Positions 1-15,256 of a stretch of DNA of 64,000 bases are shown one piece after another (within the stretch, counting starts at the first letter, position 1; every line of letters begins with the position of its first letter). The notes beneath the pieces were generated by a model. The model was not told the DNA's origin, ran no database searches, and saw only the letters and a program-made list of their open reading frames with translations. The stretch is from Opeltia flavorubescens (Eukaryota; Ascomycota; Lecanoromycetes; Teloschistales; Teloschistaceae), in the NCBI GenBank assembly GCA_000442125.1, contig KE546971.1:2583-66582 (forward strand). The letters are read 5' to 3'. The translations under genes and the position numbers were made by a program.

Positions 1-2471
1 TAGATTTTAATAAGAATTTCGGCGCGAAAAAACCCGCGTTAAATACGAATAGTAATAATTTTAATATATAAATTATCGCTTATAGTAATAGAAAAGTAAA
101 TAATAATTATAGTCTTTAAAAGTAGGTATAGACGGTTTTTTTAACTTCTTTTTAAATTTTATACTCTATAGCTTTTTAATCTTTTAATTTTTTTAGGAAT
201 ACGCTAATATCTATTTCTACCGCTTATAGATAGAGATAAATAAAAGGAAATAAAAAAAATCTCGAATAAAAGAAAAAAAAAAATAGATAAAAGAAAAAAA
301 TAAATATTAATCTATAATAATTTTTTTATATAAACGGCTGAAAAAAAATAAATATATTTAATATTATATATAAGTTTATATATAGTTAAGAAAGGTTTCG
401 GCGAATAAAACGAAATTTATATATAAAAAGGGTAAAAATTATATATAAATAATTTTAAAAAAATTACGGAACTTTTAAATAAATAAAGGTTTTTAATTAT
501 AAGGGTACTAAAAACCGGTTATAGTCACGCTATTTAATTGTATACAGGAGGTAGATATAATTAAAAAGCTAATTAGAGATATTTTTAACGAAGCCTAAAT
601 ATATAAATAAATATTATTACCGAAGGTTATATATTTAAATAAATTTTATAAAGGTAGTAAAAGCTTTATAAGCGGATAAATAAAAAAAAATTAATATTTT
701 ATAGCTTTAAAAAATTATCGTAGGAGTAAAAAAGGAAAAAAATTATTAAAAATAATAAACAAAAAAGACTATAAAGGCGAACTAAACGTAATAGAAATAT
801 TATCTCTAATTTTTCGATATAATAAACTATATATATAATAATTATATTAGATATAGTATACACTAGTAGAATAGAAGTATATAGAAATAGAAATAGTATA
901 TAAATAATATATATTAGGAGGTATCTACTATTAAACTAGGTCGTTAAAATTGTAAAAAAAGGAAACCTATAAAAAACCTATATCTAATCTAGCGATCTAT
1001 TATTAGTCGCGTATTTAAATCGGTTTGTTTATATATACTAGTAAATTTTAAATTATCCCTTTATATTTTAAAAGACCTTTAAAGTAGGGAATAAACGAGG
1101 CTAAACTATTAAATATAAAAAAAAAAAGATTAAAGAAAAAAAAAAAAAAAATATAAATATAAATTAGGTAGGTAAATAAAATAAAAGTTAAAATAATTAT
1201 AAAATCTAACCGCGGCCGCGGTAAAAGCGGATTTAGCGGTTTTATAATATTTTACTGGTTTTAATAAAAAAAACTTTTTATATTATATTATCTAATTTTA
1301 TTTATTTAAAAAATTCGACTAAATTTTATTTTATTAAAATATCGATATAGTTACTTTTTAAACTAGTAATAAAAAATAAAAAAATAAATAGTTAATATTA
1401 ATAGAGATATATATATTTAATATATTTTTTTTTTTTTTTATTTATTTATTATTATAAAAAGGAAATAAAACTATATAATAATTTTATAATTCTATTATAA
1501 TTAATACTAGTCCGGTTTTTATATATTATTATAAAATTGTTAAAATATTTTAATAAAAATTTTATATCGTTATATTATATAAATAAATAAAAAAAAAATT
1601 TATATAATTAAAGAAATTTTTTTTAAAATTTAAAGCTTTCTAAAAATTAATATATATATTTATATTTTTTATAAATAGCTTTAAATATATAATAATAAAA
1701 CGTTTAATAATTATTAATATTTTTATATAATTTTTTTATAATTATATTTTTTTTATACTAAAAAATTCTATTTATAAAAAAATATTAATTTTTATATCCT
1801 TTTTTTTATTCTTAAATCTTTAGAAAAAATTTAATAATAATAAAAATCTTTTTTTTTAAAATATAAATAAATATTATTATAAATAAATTATAATATTTTA
1901 AATCGAATTCTAAAAATAATTATTAATTTTTATAATAGTTTAAATTATTAATTTTATTTTATTAATTCTATAAATTTTTTTAGTAATTTATATATTTTAT
2001 TATTATTTAAATATTATTTACTAGTTTGTAAAATATATAATACTCGCGTTTAAAGTTATATAATATTATTATATTAGAGATTTAAAATATATTATAAAAA
2101 AGAAACTATAAACTATAAAACTAAATATATAGATATATTTAAAAAAATATATCTATTATATAATTATTATTTATACTATTTTTTTCTTTTATTTTATTTT
2201 TATAGCTAGTATTTTTTAAAATTAAAATAATATCTAAATTTTTATTTATATTAATTCGAAATTTTTTTTATTCTGAGTTATATTATATATAAAACTATTA
2301 AATTTATAGTTATTTTATTTTTAATATTAATAAAAGTAAATTTATATAGTAAAATATTAATTTTTTATTTTAACTATTAATATTCTTTTAAAGAAATATA
2401 AATATAAAAAAATAAAAAAATAAAAATTTAAAATAAAAAAATAAAACTTTAAAACTAATAAATAAAAAAAA

Positions 2472-2473
<2 letters not shown>

Positions 2474-2529
<56 letters not shown>
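2474..2529 (+). repeat. Poly(A) tract, about 55 nt
   Basis: An uninterrupted A run follows a short A-rich lead-in. Similar runs of A on the + strand lie at about 5323-5368, 5843-5882, 7840-7889, 8346-8406 (one T inside and an N before it) and 14951-14982. A T run lies at about 17954-17986. They could be retroposon tails, replication-slippage tracts in AT-rich DNA, or assembly artefacts. The sequence alone does not decide. Confidence 0.8.
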
Positions 2530-2533
<4 letters not shown>

Positions 2534-5317
2534 ATTACTCTACTAATAATTATAAAAATTTAAAAATATATATATATTAATTTTATAAAAATTATAGAAG
2601 AGAGTAGTATTAGAATATATATTAATTATATTAAGATAAATATAATTAATTATATTTTATTTAAATAATAGTTTATAAAATATAAATTTTAATTTTTAAT
2701 TAATTATATTTAATAGAATTTTATAAATAATAAATTTAGATTATTAATAAATAAGTAATTAAAAAAAATTAAATTAATATTAATTTATTTTTATAATTAA
2801 AATTAAAATATATTAAATAAAATTATTAAATAAAATTCTATAGTTTTTATTTTAAATTTAATAATTAATATATAAATTTATAATTAAAAATAATTAAAAT
2901 TTAATTTTACTAATAAAATAAACTTTAATTTATTTTCTAGAATTTTTAAATAGTTAATATATATTTATTAAAATTTCTATAAATTTTAAATTAATATAAA
3001 AAATTAAAAGATATAAAATAGTTTAAATATATTATTATATATCCAGTATTTTTAAATAATATTATAATATTAATAAAATCTGGATTTTAATTATTAATTA
3101 ATTTTAAATAATTTTATTTTAATATTATTAAATATTTTATAGAAATATTAATTTTAAAAGTATTAAAATAATTATAAAAATATTATAAAAAAAAAACTAC
3201 TTTAAATAAATTTTTAATTTTATATAATATTAATTTTATTAATATATATTTATTAGCTGGTAGAAAATTATATTTTTATTTTAATATATAATATAGAATT
3301 TTTAGATTAATAAAAATTTATTTTATTAAAAATATTATTTATAAACGCTAATTTAATTTTGATATAAAATTTTAAAAATTAAAATAAAATAAAAACCCGG
3401 GAAACTTTAAAGTATTAGAATTTTATTAATAGAAAATAAAAATATTAAATTTATTAAAAGCTATATTAGAAAATTTTCGATCGAAATATTATAAATTCTA
3501 TATAAATAACGCTAATAATAGTAGTTTTTAAATTAAAAACTCCTTATTTATAAATATTATTAAATAAATTCTAAAAGATTTTAACTTTTCTAAAATAATA
3601 GATTAGCCGGAAATCTTCGAATAATATTAAACTAGGATAATTTTAAAAGAAACTTTCTAATTTAAAGTTTATTATATAGTAAAAAATAAATTAAAAAAAA
3701 ACTAGAGCGTTTAAAATAAAATTTTTTATTTTTATTTTCTATTATAAATTAGCTATTTTTTTATTAATTTAAATACCGAAAAAATTTTAAAAAAAAACTA
3801 TTTTATTTTATTTCTATTCTTTATTTTATTTTTTAGGTAAAAAAATCCTATTTATTTATCGAATTTAAAATTAATATATAACTATAATAAAATAATATTA
3901 TAATTTTTAAAATTTATATTTAAGTCTTAAAATTAATTTTATAATAATTAAAAAATTTATTTAATAGATTATTAAATTAAAATTATTTTTTATTATATTT
4001 TAATTAATTAAATAAAATTTTTTTATATTATTATTTAATTTTTTATTTCTATTATTATTTATAGTTTACCTTTTATTAATATATAAAATTCTAAAAAAAT
4101 AATATTTTTTTTTAATATAATTTTCTCGAGATTTTAATATTTATAAAAAATAGATATTTTTAAACTTAAAATTAATATATTTATTAACTTTTATTATTTA
4201 TTTTAATTATAGACTATTATTTATAAATATCGTTAATTCTATTCGAAATTTTTAATCCTATATATTTAAGAATTAAAGTATTTTTTTTTTTAAAATATTT
4301 ATTATTTTCGTTTAAAATCTTAATATTTAAGTTTTTTATAGATATTAAACTATATAATATAGAGATTTATATATTTTATATATTTTAATATTTATAAAAT
4401 TAATTATTATAAATTTTAAATCTAATTATAAAATTTCTACCTTAATATATTTTATTTAAAATCGATAAAATTATTTAATACACGATATAATATTTAAAAT
4501 ATTAAATTAACTTTAATATAAACCCCGATTTCTTAAAAAGTACTAGTTAAAACTATTTAATAATATTAATAATAACTAGATTTTAAAATTATTAAAATAA
4601 AGCTTTAAATAATATTAAATATTATTTTAATATTAGAGATTATATATATATATATATATATTTTATTTTAAAGTTAAAATATTAAAAATTTTTATTATAA
4701 TTTAATATTTTATTATAAAATCTATAAATTGAATATTTTTATAATTTTTTAGTTAAACCTTTTAATAAAATATAATATATTTTCGAATCTAATTTATATA
4801 AATATTTTAACTCGATTATATATAAATTATATTTTTTTAAAAAAAAAAAAAAAAACCTCTATTAATAAAAGTAATTTATTTTAATAGAATAGAATAATAT
4901 ATTAATAAAATAGAATAGCTATATTTTTTATAATTTTTAAAACGGATTTTTATTTTATAGTCTATAAAATTAGTATAAAATATTTTAAATAATTATAATC
5001 GATAATAAAAATTATTTAATAGTTTAAATAAATTAAAAAAGATTTTAATAAAATAGACTATTATATATATTTTTTTAAAGAAATATTTATTTAATTTCTA
5101 ATTATTAAATTTATAGGAAAATAAAAATCTTTATTATATTTCTAAAAAAAATAAAAAAAAAAAAAAAAAAAATAATAATCTAATAAAATCGAACTTTTAT
5201 ATTTTTCTTTTTAATTTTATAAAAGCTGATTTTTTATAATAATAAACTTTAAAAAAATAAATATTTAAAAGGAAGAGATTGTTATAATAAATATTCTAAA
5301 ATAAATAATCTATACTA

Positions 5318-5322
<5 letters not shown>

Positions 5323-5368
<46 letters not shown>
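5323..5368 (+). repeat. Poly(A) tract, about 46 nt
   Basis: Uninterrupted A run inside the heavily RIP-mutated block. The left flank is TTTTT and the right flank TAGAATACG. No target-site duplication was recognised around it. Confidence 0.8.
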
Positions 5369-5370
<2 letters not shown>

Positions 5371-5842
5371 GAATACGAAATAATTAAAGTATATAATTTA
5401 TAGAATTAGAAAATATCTAAAAGAAAATATAACTATTAAAAAGGAAAATCGCGGAGGGTTTTATTTAAAATTATAACTTTATTATATAAATTTTAATTTT
5501 TAATCGTTTTAAATTTTTAAAATTACTATATTAATTCTAGTTAGAATTTTTTTAATTATCTTTTTTTATTAATAAATAAGCTATTATAATATTTTTAAAT
5601 ATAAATATCAAATTTATATATTTAAAAATAAAACGAAATCCATTTAATTAAATCGATTAATAGATTTTTATTAAAAATTTACTTTAAAAAGCTCGTCGAA
5701 TAAAATTTAAAAGATAAATAGATATTATTCTAATTTATTAATTTCTCGATTTATTAATAAAACGGAGAAGATAACCTATAACTATATAAATTTAATATAT
5801 AAATTATTTAAAGTAAAAACTATAAACTAAATTTTTAATTCG

Positions 5843-5884
<42 letters not shown>

Positions 5885-7839
5885 ATAAAAATTTATATTT
5901 ACCGGTAATCGTTTAAAAATTAAATTAATCGGGTATAAATAAAATATATTCTATTAGCTATTTATTAATTTAATTAATTAAAAAATTTAAAATAATCGAA
6001 CTATTATAGTATTTAAATTTTTAAAAAACTACTATTCGAATAATAGTATAAATATAATCCTTTTTTCTAAAAATAATATAAAATAGTTCTATATATATAA
6101 TAATAAATCGCGAAAAGTAAGTATTAAATTTAATTAGCGAGGATATATTTAATTAATAAAATTAAAAAAATAAAAAAATTTTTTATTATTAATCGATAAT
6201 TAGATAAATATTAAAAGAATATTTTATAATTTATTAGAACTAGAATTTAAAAAATAAATTATATATTTTTAGCGAGGATTAAACTATTAATTGCCTGAGA
6301 TTTTATTTAATATTCTACTCTTTTAATAAAAAAAAAGTACGTTTAAATAATAATATTATATTTATTAAAAATATAAAAATAAATTTATAGAATAATAATT
6401 TATTTTTTATATTATTTTTTTTCCTATAGCCTCGGATAAACTACTAGTATAAAAACGCTAGATATAACTTTATAGTAGAACCGAGCCGAATATATATAAA
6501 AGGTATATTATATATAATAGATATTAAAAGTATAGATTTATAGAAACGAGTATTATAGAAAATAAATAATATATATAATAAATTAAATATTTTTTAATTC
6601 AGCTATAATAAATATACGAATAGGATTTAAAAATATATTTTAAAAAGCCTGGCTAGTATATATACGAATAATTACGTACTATAATAAAAGAACTAATTTA
6701 TTAATATAATAATAAATTTAATAAATCTATTTAAGTTTATTTTTTCTTTTAATTTTATAAACTATAATTTTTTTTAAAGCTCTAATAAAAAATTAATATA
6801 AAATTTAAATTAAAAAACCGATTTATATTTATTTTTAACCTTTAAAGAAAAAAAGGAAAAAAAAAAGAAAAAAAGAAAAAAAGAAAAAGGGAAAAAAAAA
6901 AAGGTAAAAAAAGTAAAAAATTAATTATTAGATAAAAAAATATATATAATTAAAATTAGAAATTAATTTATATAAAAAGATTTTAAAATATTTAAAAAAT
7001 TAAAATCGATATTTTAATTAAAATAATTAATTTTATTTCGAGTAATATATTTTTATAAATAAAATATATAAATTATCTTTATAAAATTGAATCTCGAGTT
7101 AATATATATAAAAAAAATCGAGAACAATAATAAAAACTAGGATAATTAGTAATAATAATTTAAAAATAGAAAAAAAAAAAATTTTTTAAAATTAAAATAA
7201 ATAAATAAATTTATTATATTTTAATAAAAGTTTATTAAAATTATTTAAAAATCTATTAAAATTTTAAACTAGCTAGAAATTAATAATAAAAAAAAGAAAA
7301 TAAAATATATTATTTTTATATTAATATTTAATTATTTATTTTTTATAGTTTTCGAATTTAAATAATTATTATATCTAAAAATATAAAAGGAATAAAAAGA
7401 TTAAAGTAGATAAAAAATAATTATAAAAATTTTAGTTAGAAAATAGATTTTATAAATTTATAATATTAGTATTAAATTTTCTATTAGTTTAAAAAATATT
7501 ATAATTAATTTAAATTTATTTTTAAGTTTTTTTTATATTATTAAACGGATATTTTATAAATTTATAAAAATCTAGTTTTTATTTTTAAAAAGAATAGAGG
7601 TTATTTATAATTATTTTTAGAACTTTTTTTTTTAAAAATTAAACCGATAATAATTATTAAATTAGAAAATAATAAATAGTAATCGTTTAATATAATTTTT
7701 AATATTAAAAAACTTTTAATTTTAAATTAAATCTATTACCTTTTATTATTTATATTCGCTTATTTTAATAATTTAATCTTTTTTAAAATATATAAAAAAT
7801 ATAAATTTAATCCTATTAATTAATTACTAGCGTTTAGAG

Positions 7840-7889
<50 letters not shown>
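7840..7889 (+). repeat. Poly(A) tract, about 50 nt
   Basis: Uninterrupted A run after GCGTTTAGAG. It is one of six long A runs with the same polarity in the first 15 kb. Confidence 0.8.
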
Positions 7890-7891
<2 letters not shown>

Positions 7892-8369
7892 ATTTTATTT
7901 TAATTATTTATATTTTAAATTAGGATAGTATTTAATAAATTAATAATATTTTAAATTTTAAATTTAATAAACTTGTAATAATAATCGAAAATTTATTTCT
8001 AATAGTAAAAATTACTTATTTTCGAATTATTACTAGCTAGCGATATATTAATTTATTTAATTTATTATTAACTAATCGCTATCTACTAATATATATTCTA
8101 TAAACCTTAAACTATTTTCGTTATATAACTATATATTAATATTCTATAGTAAAGCTAGAATAATAATAAAATTATAATTATTTATTTGATTATAAAATAA
8201 AATCTATATATTTATTATTAATAGCTAATTTAAATTAAAATATTAAAGGAAAATATAAATTAAAATTTTATATTTAAATATAAATATTTTTTATTTAATT
8301 AACCGGGATTTTTATTTATTTAATAATAATTTTTATATTATTTTNAAAAAAAAAAAAAAAAAAAAAAAA

Positions 8370-8408
<39 letters not shown>

Positions 8409-8860
8409 ATAGAATAATTTATTATTATTATTTATATTATTTATCGGTCGAATTTTAATTATAATTATTTTTAATAACCTAGATTTAATTTCGGTAAACT
8501 ATAGCCTAGATTTTAATAGTATTTTTTTTACCTAAAAAAAAAAAGCTAGATAAACCTCTAGATTATAAGATATTACCTAGAGAAGGAATTTAATACAAGA
8601 AATTTATTAATAATTAATAATCGAAATTTTAATTTTAAATTCGCGGGTTTAGCTTTAAAAAGGGCGAGTAGAAAAAAAATAATAGAATTCAAAATATAAA
8701 TCGCTTTAAAAAAAATATTAATCGGGTTTTTTAAATTAAAATAGAATATTTTTAATATAAACGTAGTTAATATAACCTTTAATAATAAATATAAAAAAAA
8801 AAAAATAAAAATTATCTATTATTAGAAGTAAATATTAAATATACTAAAAAAAATATAAAT

Positions 8861-11800
8861 AATCCACCCCTAATTTCTGGAATTTTTAGAATTCCCGAAA
8901 CTTTTAAAACTTTTTAATAACCTATTAATCTTTAATTTTTAAACGCTATAGGCTTTTATATTTTTTTATACCGGTAATAATATTTATTTTACCCTATTAA
9001 TTCTATACCTAACCTACCTATTTTTACTATAGTCTATTAATTTTCTCCTACTAGCTATAGCTCGTTGCGGCGTTATCTAATAGATTTTAATATTTTTTTT
9101 TCGATTTAAAAAAAGAGCCCTTTAGTAGTAAAAATAATTTATCCGCTTTTTAAACTAATAATAGTACGTTTTACAAACTTAACTTATTTTTTATCGGTAA
9201 TATTAATAGCGGAAAAAAAAGGGAATAAAAGGGAAAATAAAAAAGGAAAGAGGAAGAGAATATAAAAGGGTAAAAATTATATATAAAGTTAGTAGACGTA
9301 CCGTTCTACAATCTAGATTTTATTACCGCTTTTACTAAACTGATTAAAATATCGGGATTTTATATCGAACCTATAAAATAATTTATTTAAAATATCCGAG
9401 CTTTAATTAGGTTTTTTTTATTTACGTTGAAATCGTAAAACTTCGCTATCGCCCGGTTAATTTAGGCCCGGGTTAGAATATTTATATCTAGCGTTAACGG
9501 GTCGTTTAACGGCTGGAGACTATCGATAGAGCTAGTAACGTATTTTATAACGCGGTATAAGGTATAATAGCGGATCGAGGCCGTAGAGTATATCGTATAA
9601 AAGTTAATATTAAATATAACGAAAGGATCTAGTCTTTATTAATACTACGGCGCTAGTTCGCTATATATAGTAATCGACTTAAAGTATATACCGTTTATAA
9701 AGACCGTTATAAAAAAAGAAGAAAGAGTACTAAAAGGGAGTATTAGCTATATAAGATTATTAGATTATATATAATATTATACGGGTTAAAGGAGGGAATA
9801 TAAAAAAAAACGATAGCTATATAATTTTGGATTAGGTTTATCTATTAGAAAATAGTATACTAAATATTAGCTATAGCGGAGTTTATAAAAGGAAAGAAGA
9901 ATTTATTAAAAAAGCTATCCGGAAAAAAATAAATAAAGCAAAAGCTGGAAAATAGAGGAATTTTAAAAGAAATATTTTTAAAAAAATAAAGCTGCGTTTT
10001 TATATCTTTTTTTTTCTTTTTCTTTTTTTTTCTTTTTTTCTTTTATAATATCGGTACTTTTTAGCCTTTTAGTTTTACGATTTTTTTAATAACCGGCAGC
10101 TTTAAAGGGTTTATCTCTATAAAAAAAGTTAGGCGGACTATTTATATAAAGGGGGTTATATAAAAGGAAATCGGGGTAAAGAATATCGATTATAAAATAA
10201 AAAAAGAAGAGTAATAGCGAATAAAAAAACCGATTTTATATATAAGGAGCCGAAAGCGATTAAACTTATATATAAAGTTATATATTAAATAAAAAAAGGG
10301 TATTAATATTTATAGATTCTTGAAAAATTATACTGGTATTAAAAACCGGGATTATAGCGTTATTTTACTATTAAAAAAAAGATAATATTATATTTAGGCG
10401 GCTTTAAAGAGGTAATAATATTATAAAAAAAAAAAACGGATTTTAATTAATAGAAAAGAGGACTTTTTTAATTCTAGTTAAAAACCTTTAAAGCTTATAT
10501 ATAATCTTATCTGGAAGAAAATAGGTAGACGGCGGTGGATTTTTTAAGGGAAAGAAGCTAGTTAGATATTATTTCTCTCTCCCGTTTTAAAAAAAAAAAT
10601 AGGGGAAGGAAATACGCTTAACTTTAGCTATAGACTATTATCCTACTATAATTCTACTATATATAGTAGTGTAATATATACTTCTAACGGCAGCTTTTAT
10701 AGATAATAGTAGTTAGTAGGAAAAAAAAATCGCGGATTTAGATTTTAAAAAGTAAAGGTTTAGTATAAATAAATTATATACTCTAGTAGAATAAGTTTTT
10801 ATAGTTAATTCCTATAGTCGAATAGTTTAAAATATATTAGTATCGGAAAACCGTTATTAATAAAACTCTATATTCGAATTATAATAGAGGTAATATTTCG
10901 AATTTATATTATAATTAGACCTAGGTTCAACCGGAGTATTTACGCGGGAGTTTTTTTATTTCTCGCTTTTCTATAGTTAAATAGAAAGATTATATTTATA
11001 AAATTATAATTCAGGTTTTTTTCCTTATCGGGTGGTTAAATAGAGTTTTTATAACTAGCGTTCTACGGCTATTTAAAGCTCCACTAGAAGATTGGAGCTT
11101 TATATATAATTAAAAAAAAGAAGGAGGGAGGATAAATTAAGCGAGGTCGAATTGTACGGTATTATTTTAAAAATCCCGGTAGTAAGATTTAATATATTTA
11201 AAAATAACGGGTTTTCTATAGTTTTTAAAAGTAAAGGAGTTAGTTTTATAGAATTTATAGGCGGATACGTTAATATTGGTTAATAAATAATATATAAAGT
11301 AATAGGATTCAGATTTTTTACGTAGAATTATTACTAGAAAAGGTTCTAATATTAAGAAATAAATAATAAATATACGTTCTATTAAAAAAGACTACCTTTT
11401 TAGAATTATAGCTAATAATATTAAAGCCGGAGATCTAGTAAACGGCTAATAGCGGCTTTTATAAATATATACTATCTATAATAGCGTTTATAGTATCCTA
11501 AAAATAAAAATCTATAAATAAGCGAAAAAAGGAGCGTATTTTATTATTTTAAGTAGAGATAGTTATTTTAACGGTAATAAAGGTAATTAAATTAAGTATT
11601 ACGGTATTTTAAATAAAATAAATAAGCTAATAGCTTTTATTAAATATAAACTAACTAGAGTTCTTTTAATTTGAATACCCGCACCTTTAACAGCCGTAAA
11701 AAAAATATAACGGGCTATAGTTAAAAGTAATAAGAATCGTTGGACTAAAATAAGGGAGGGTAGAGTAACGAGAATCGCTAGATTGAGGTAGAGAAGATAA

Positions 11801-12060
11801 GTAGAGGATTTATTATATCTATAACCGCTATAAAAAAAACGCGAGGCGTTCCTATAGATAATAATAAGAATATTAACGCTATAAAAAAACGCGAGTATAG
11901 GGAAGTAGTAACTTTTAAAACTAAAGCTATAACTAAATATAGATAGGTCGAAAAAATAGATATATCCAATAATAAAATTAGTAATAATAATAGTTATAAA
12001 TCGAAGAAAATTAAAATTAAAAAGAAAATAAAAAAAAAAATTAAAAATAATAAAGCGTCT
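8861..12060. repeat. Moderately RIP-mutated repeat block, family unassigned
   Basis: G and C are clearly more frequent here than on either side; CpG, CpC and CpT survive, for example around 9430-9640. CpA and TpG are still rare. This looks like a younger or less exposed repeat copy than its flanks. Most frames are full of TAA and TAG stops, as expected when CAA, CAG and TGG codons are lost to RIP. It is read as a fossil mobile element broken at very many places. Its family and ends could not be established. Confidence 0.6.
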
Positions 12061-14400
12061 AATTTCGGGTAATTTTTTTCTAAATATATTTAACCTAATA
12101 TTTTCGGTGTAACCTCTTCGATATTCTAGTTTATATATTTTTTAATTTTCTAATTATTATATTCTTTTCTATTTCCTCGAGGAATAATTTTATATATTTA
12201 ATCTTCCGCTATTTTAATAGTAATTTAGTTTTTTTAAATCTATATTTTTAATTAATTTTAATTTTAATCGCTTTTACAAGTGGAATTTAACCGAAAATCT
12301 TATATAATTTAGCGTCGTACTCTTTTATAGAAATAGATAGCTTCGATTGTATAAAAAATAATAACTAAATTTAAATTATCGGGCAGCTCGGATACCTTCG
12401 CTGTAATACTAGATAAATATATTTATTTCTCTATAAATATTTTAATATAGTATTAGATCGTTTAAAAAATAAAATTCCTATTTATAAATAAAATTTTATC
12501 TATATCGCGATTTCTTTTCTCCTTTAAATTTATTTATTTGGCGAAATTAGGTTAAATTATCTTTTAAATCTAATTCTTAATTTTTTAAATATTATTTTAT
12601 TCTATTTTTAAAAAAATAATTTATTTTAATATAGATCCAGTTACCGGTTTTAATAAAGTTATAATATTAGATTTATCTATATTTTAAAAATAAAAAAGCT
12701 AGATTTAAAATAGTTTATTCGATTAAATAATAAATTAAACTTTTAATCTAGTTTATACTACTAGTTATTATTATATTTATAACTTTTAAAATTTCGTTAA
12801 AAGATAATTTTATATTTATTAGACTATTAATATTAGATAATTAAATAGGCCTGACTATTAGAAATAGAGCGGTAGTAGTAGTAGGATTCTTTAAAAAAAA
12901 AGCGACTAGAATTATAAATAACTTTAAAAGGAAAAGAATATTTTTAATATTTAAAATTATAAAATCTATATTTAAACCGTTAAATCCTATACTCGAGTTT
13001 TATAATTATATACTAACTAGAAAAGATCTATATTTAATTCTTTTAACGAAATCGCTTACTTTTTTTAAGTCGCCTAATATAATAAAGGAATTTTATATAA
13101 TAATTATTACGTTAGCTTTAATTTTAAAGTTAAAACGAACCTTTTTAGTTTTAATAGATTTTTATTTTTTTTACTTTTAGTATCTCGACGTCTATTATTA
13201 GCTTTTTTATATTTATTATTATTAATAGCTTTATTTAAATTATTTTCTACCTCGTTTAATATATTATAAATAAGCTTCGGCTTTTTAATAATATATATTT
13301 TTTTTTATATTTACTTCTTTTTTTTAAAGAGCGGTCGCTTTAATATAATTTACTTTTTTTTTTTATTTTTACTTTAAATAAGGTTGTTATTTAAATATAT
13401 AAAAAGATCTTTTATAAAATTTAATTCTTCCCTAGCTCGGGTTAAAATCGATAGTCTCTTTAGAATACTAAAGGTAGAGGCGAGGAAAAGTACTATAAAT
13501 TCTATATATAGATACTGGCTAGAAGAAAATTAAAGGGGTTTATAAACGGTATAAATACCGCGANTATCTCTATAGCGGAAGGAAGGAAAAGAAAAATAAA
13601 TAAAAAAAGAAGTAGAGGAGATAAAAAGAAAAAATAAAAAAAATAAACGAGGGTTAAATTAAATATCTCCTGTTTTATTTAAAAATCGTTAATAAAAAAG
13701 AATTTTTAATTTTCAATTTTTCTAATTCGATTCTATTAGCTATTTTTTTTTAAAATTTTTTATTCTATCGGGCTTTTTTTTAAATAGATATTTTTCTTTT
13801 AATTAATCTCTTCCGCTTTATTAATTTTTTCTTTTTAATTAATAGCTTACCTTTTATTAATATTTTTTTTTTAATTATTATTTTATTTTTTATTAATATC
13901 TTTTTTTTAATTATTATTTTCTTTTTAATTATTATCTTCCTTTTTATTAATATCTTCCTTTTAATTATTATCTTCCCCTTTATTAATATCTTTTTTTTTA
14001 TTAATATCTTTCTTTTTATCGATATTTTTTTTTTTATTAATATCTTCCCTATTATTAAAGTCTTCTTTTTTATTAATATTTTTCTTTTAATCGACCTTTT
14101 TCCTTTTATTTATATCTTCCCTTTCTTTAATCCCTTCCTCTCTTTTTTTTATATCTCCTTTCTTTTTTATCGAGGTTTTAGAAGTAGCTAGAAATTAATT
14201 ACTACTCTTCCCTTTAATTTATTTCCCTCCTTTTTTTAAACCCGATTTAATCTATAGAAAAAAGTTTTTTAAAATAGTCTAGTTTAAAAGAATATAAATT
14301 TTAAATAATTTAAAGATACTTATACGCTTTTTATTTACTTATTTTCGTGCTATTTTAATTTTTTATTTTCTTTTATTCTTTTATTTTCGTGCCTCTATTT
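12061..14400. repeat. RIP-mutated AT-rich DNA with a degenerate T-rich minisatellite
   Basis: AT-rich, gene-free sequence with one N at 13564. From about 13,835 to 14,120 a motif close to CTTTTTATTAATATCTTCC recurs many times in tandem with substitutions such as TTAATTATTATC. The unit is roughly 18-20 bp. Expansion by slippage or unequal exchange, followed by mutation, would explain it. Confidence 0.65.
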
Positions 14401-14948
14401 CTACTAAAAGGGTACGATATTATTCTAGTTCTATACGATATAATTAATAGTAGCGATTAAACTTTAATATTTTCGGTACCTTTTTAGTTTTTTAAAAGGT
14501 TTTTTTAGTTTAACGAGAAATTTATAAACGCTTCTAGTCCGGTTATAATAGGGCTATTATAATAGTAGGCGAGTCCGGAGTAAAGCGATAATTAGGGAAA
14601 AATTAGCTATCTAAACGGCTATAGTAGTAGGTAATATTCCGTGGTAGAGTAGATATAGAGTAAAAAGGTAGTATAATATTTAAATAAGTTTATCGAGAGG
14701 ATAAAAGTTCTTTAAAAATTCGGTTAGGTTAGATAAAAATAAAAATAGGTAGTTATAAACAAGCGGTTATAAATAATAAATAGTTGCGGTAAATAAATAG
14801 TAGATAATTACTATAGGTAGATAATAGATAGTTGTTATAAATAGATAATAGATAGTAATAATAGATAGTTTTCTAGGGATAATAGTAAATAATACTAGTT
14901 AGGTATATAATTAGAAAAACGCGCTCTTAAAGATTAAAGAAGGATAGG

Positions 14949-14984
<36 letters not shown>

Positions 14985-15130
14985 AAATAAACTAGAGGGA
15001 ATAAAAAATTAATAGAAAATAAAATTACTTTTAAATCGCCGATTTAACGCGACTTCTAACGCCGTTTAATAGTAACCGCGGTAATAAATAAAGGTTTTTT
15101 TTTTTTCTATTCTAAAAGGTTTTCTCTAAG

Positions 15131-15256
15131 CTTTTTTATATAAATAGAGCCCTTTTATATAAATTAAGCCTTTTTATATAAATTAAGCCCTTTTATATAA
15201 ATAAAGCCTTTTTATATAAATAAAACTTTTTTATATAAATAAAGCTTTTTTATATA
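15131..15256 (+). repeat. 19-bp minisatellite, six to seven units
   Basis: The unit CCCTTTTATATAAATTAAG and close variants (CCTTTTTATATAAATAAAG, CTTTTTTATATAAATAGAG) repeat head to tail with exact 19 bp spacing. The last unit is partial. Variation among units is mainly C/T, as expected from RIP-type mutation after amplification. Confidence 0.85.

Larger units (their letters stand above)
1..8860. repeat. Heavily RIP-mutated AT-rich repeat DNA
   Basis: This stretch is almost pure A/T with dense stops in all frames. CpA and TpG are nearly absent, whereas CpG is still seen (for example near 20-40 and 1200-1230). In ascomycetes this pattern is produced by RIP, which turns CpA into TpA in duplicated DNA. 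Several long A runs interrupt it and there is one N at 8345. No coding remnant could be assigned to a transposon family. The inference is one or more very old, heavily mutated repeats. Confidence 0.9.

Noticed and set aside
9400-9720. A stretch that looks faintly coding in the moderately RIP-mutated block
   Set aside because: Stops are too dense to name a family, and nothing diagnostic could be read; left as an unassigned fossil.
11778-11969. 63-codon minus-strand ORF in the AT-rich half
   Set aside because: It is a hydrophobic Ile/Leu/Ser-rich translation of AT-rich DNA, the only open frame of that size in 37 kb, with no domain; expected by chance.
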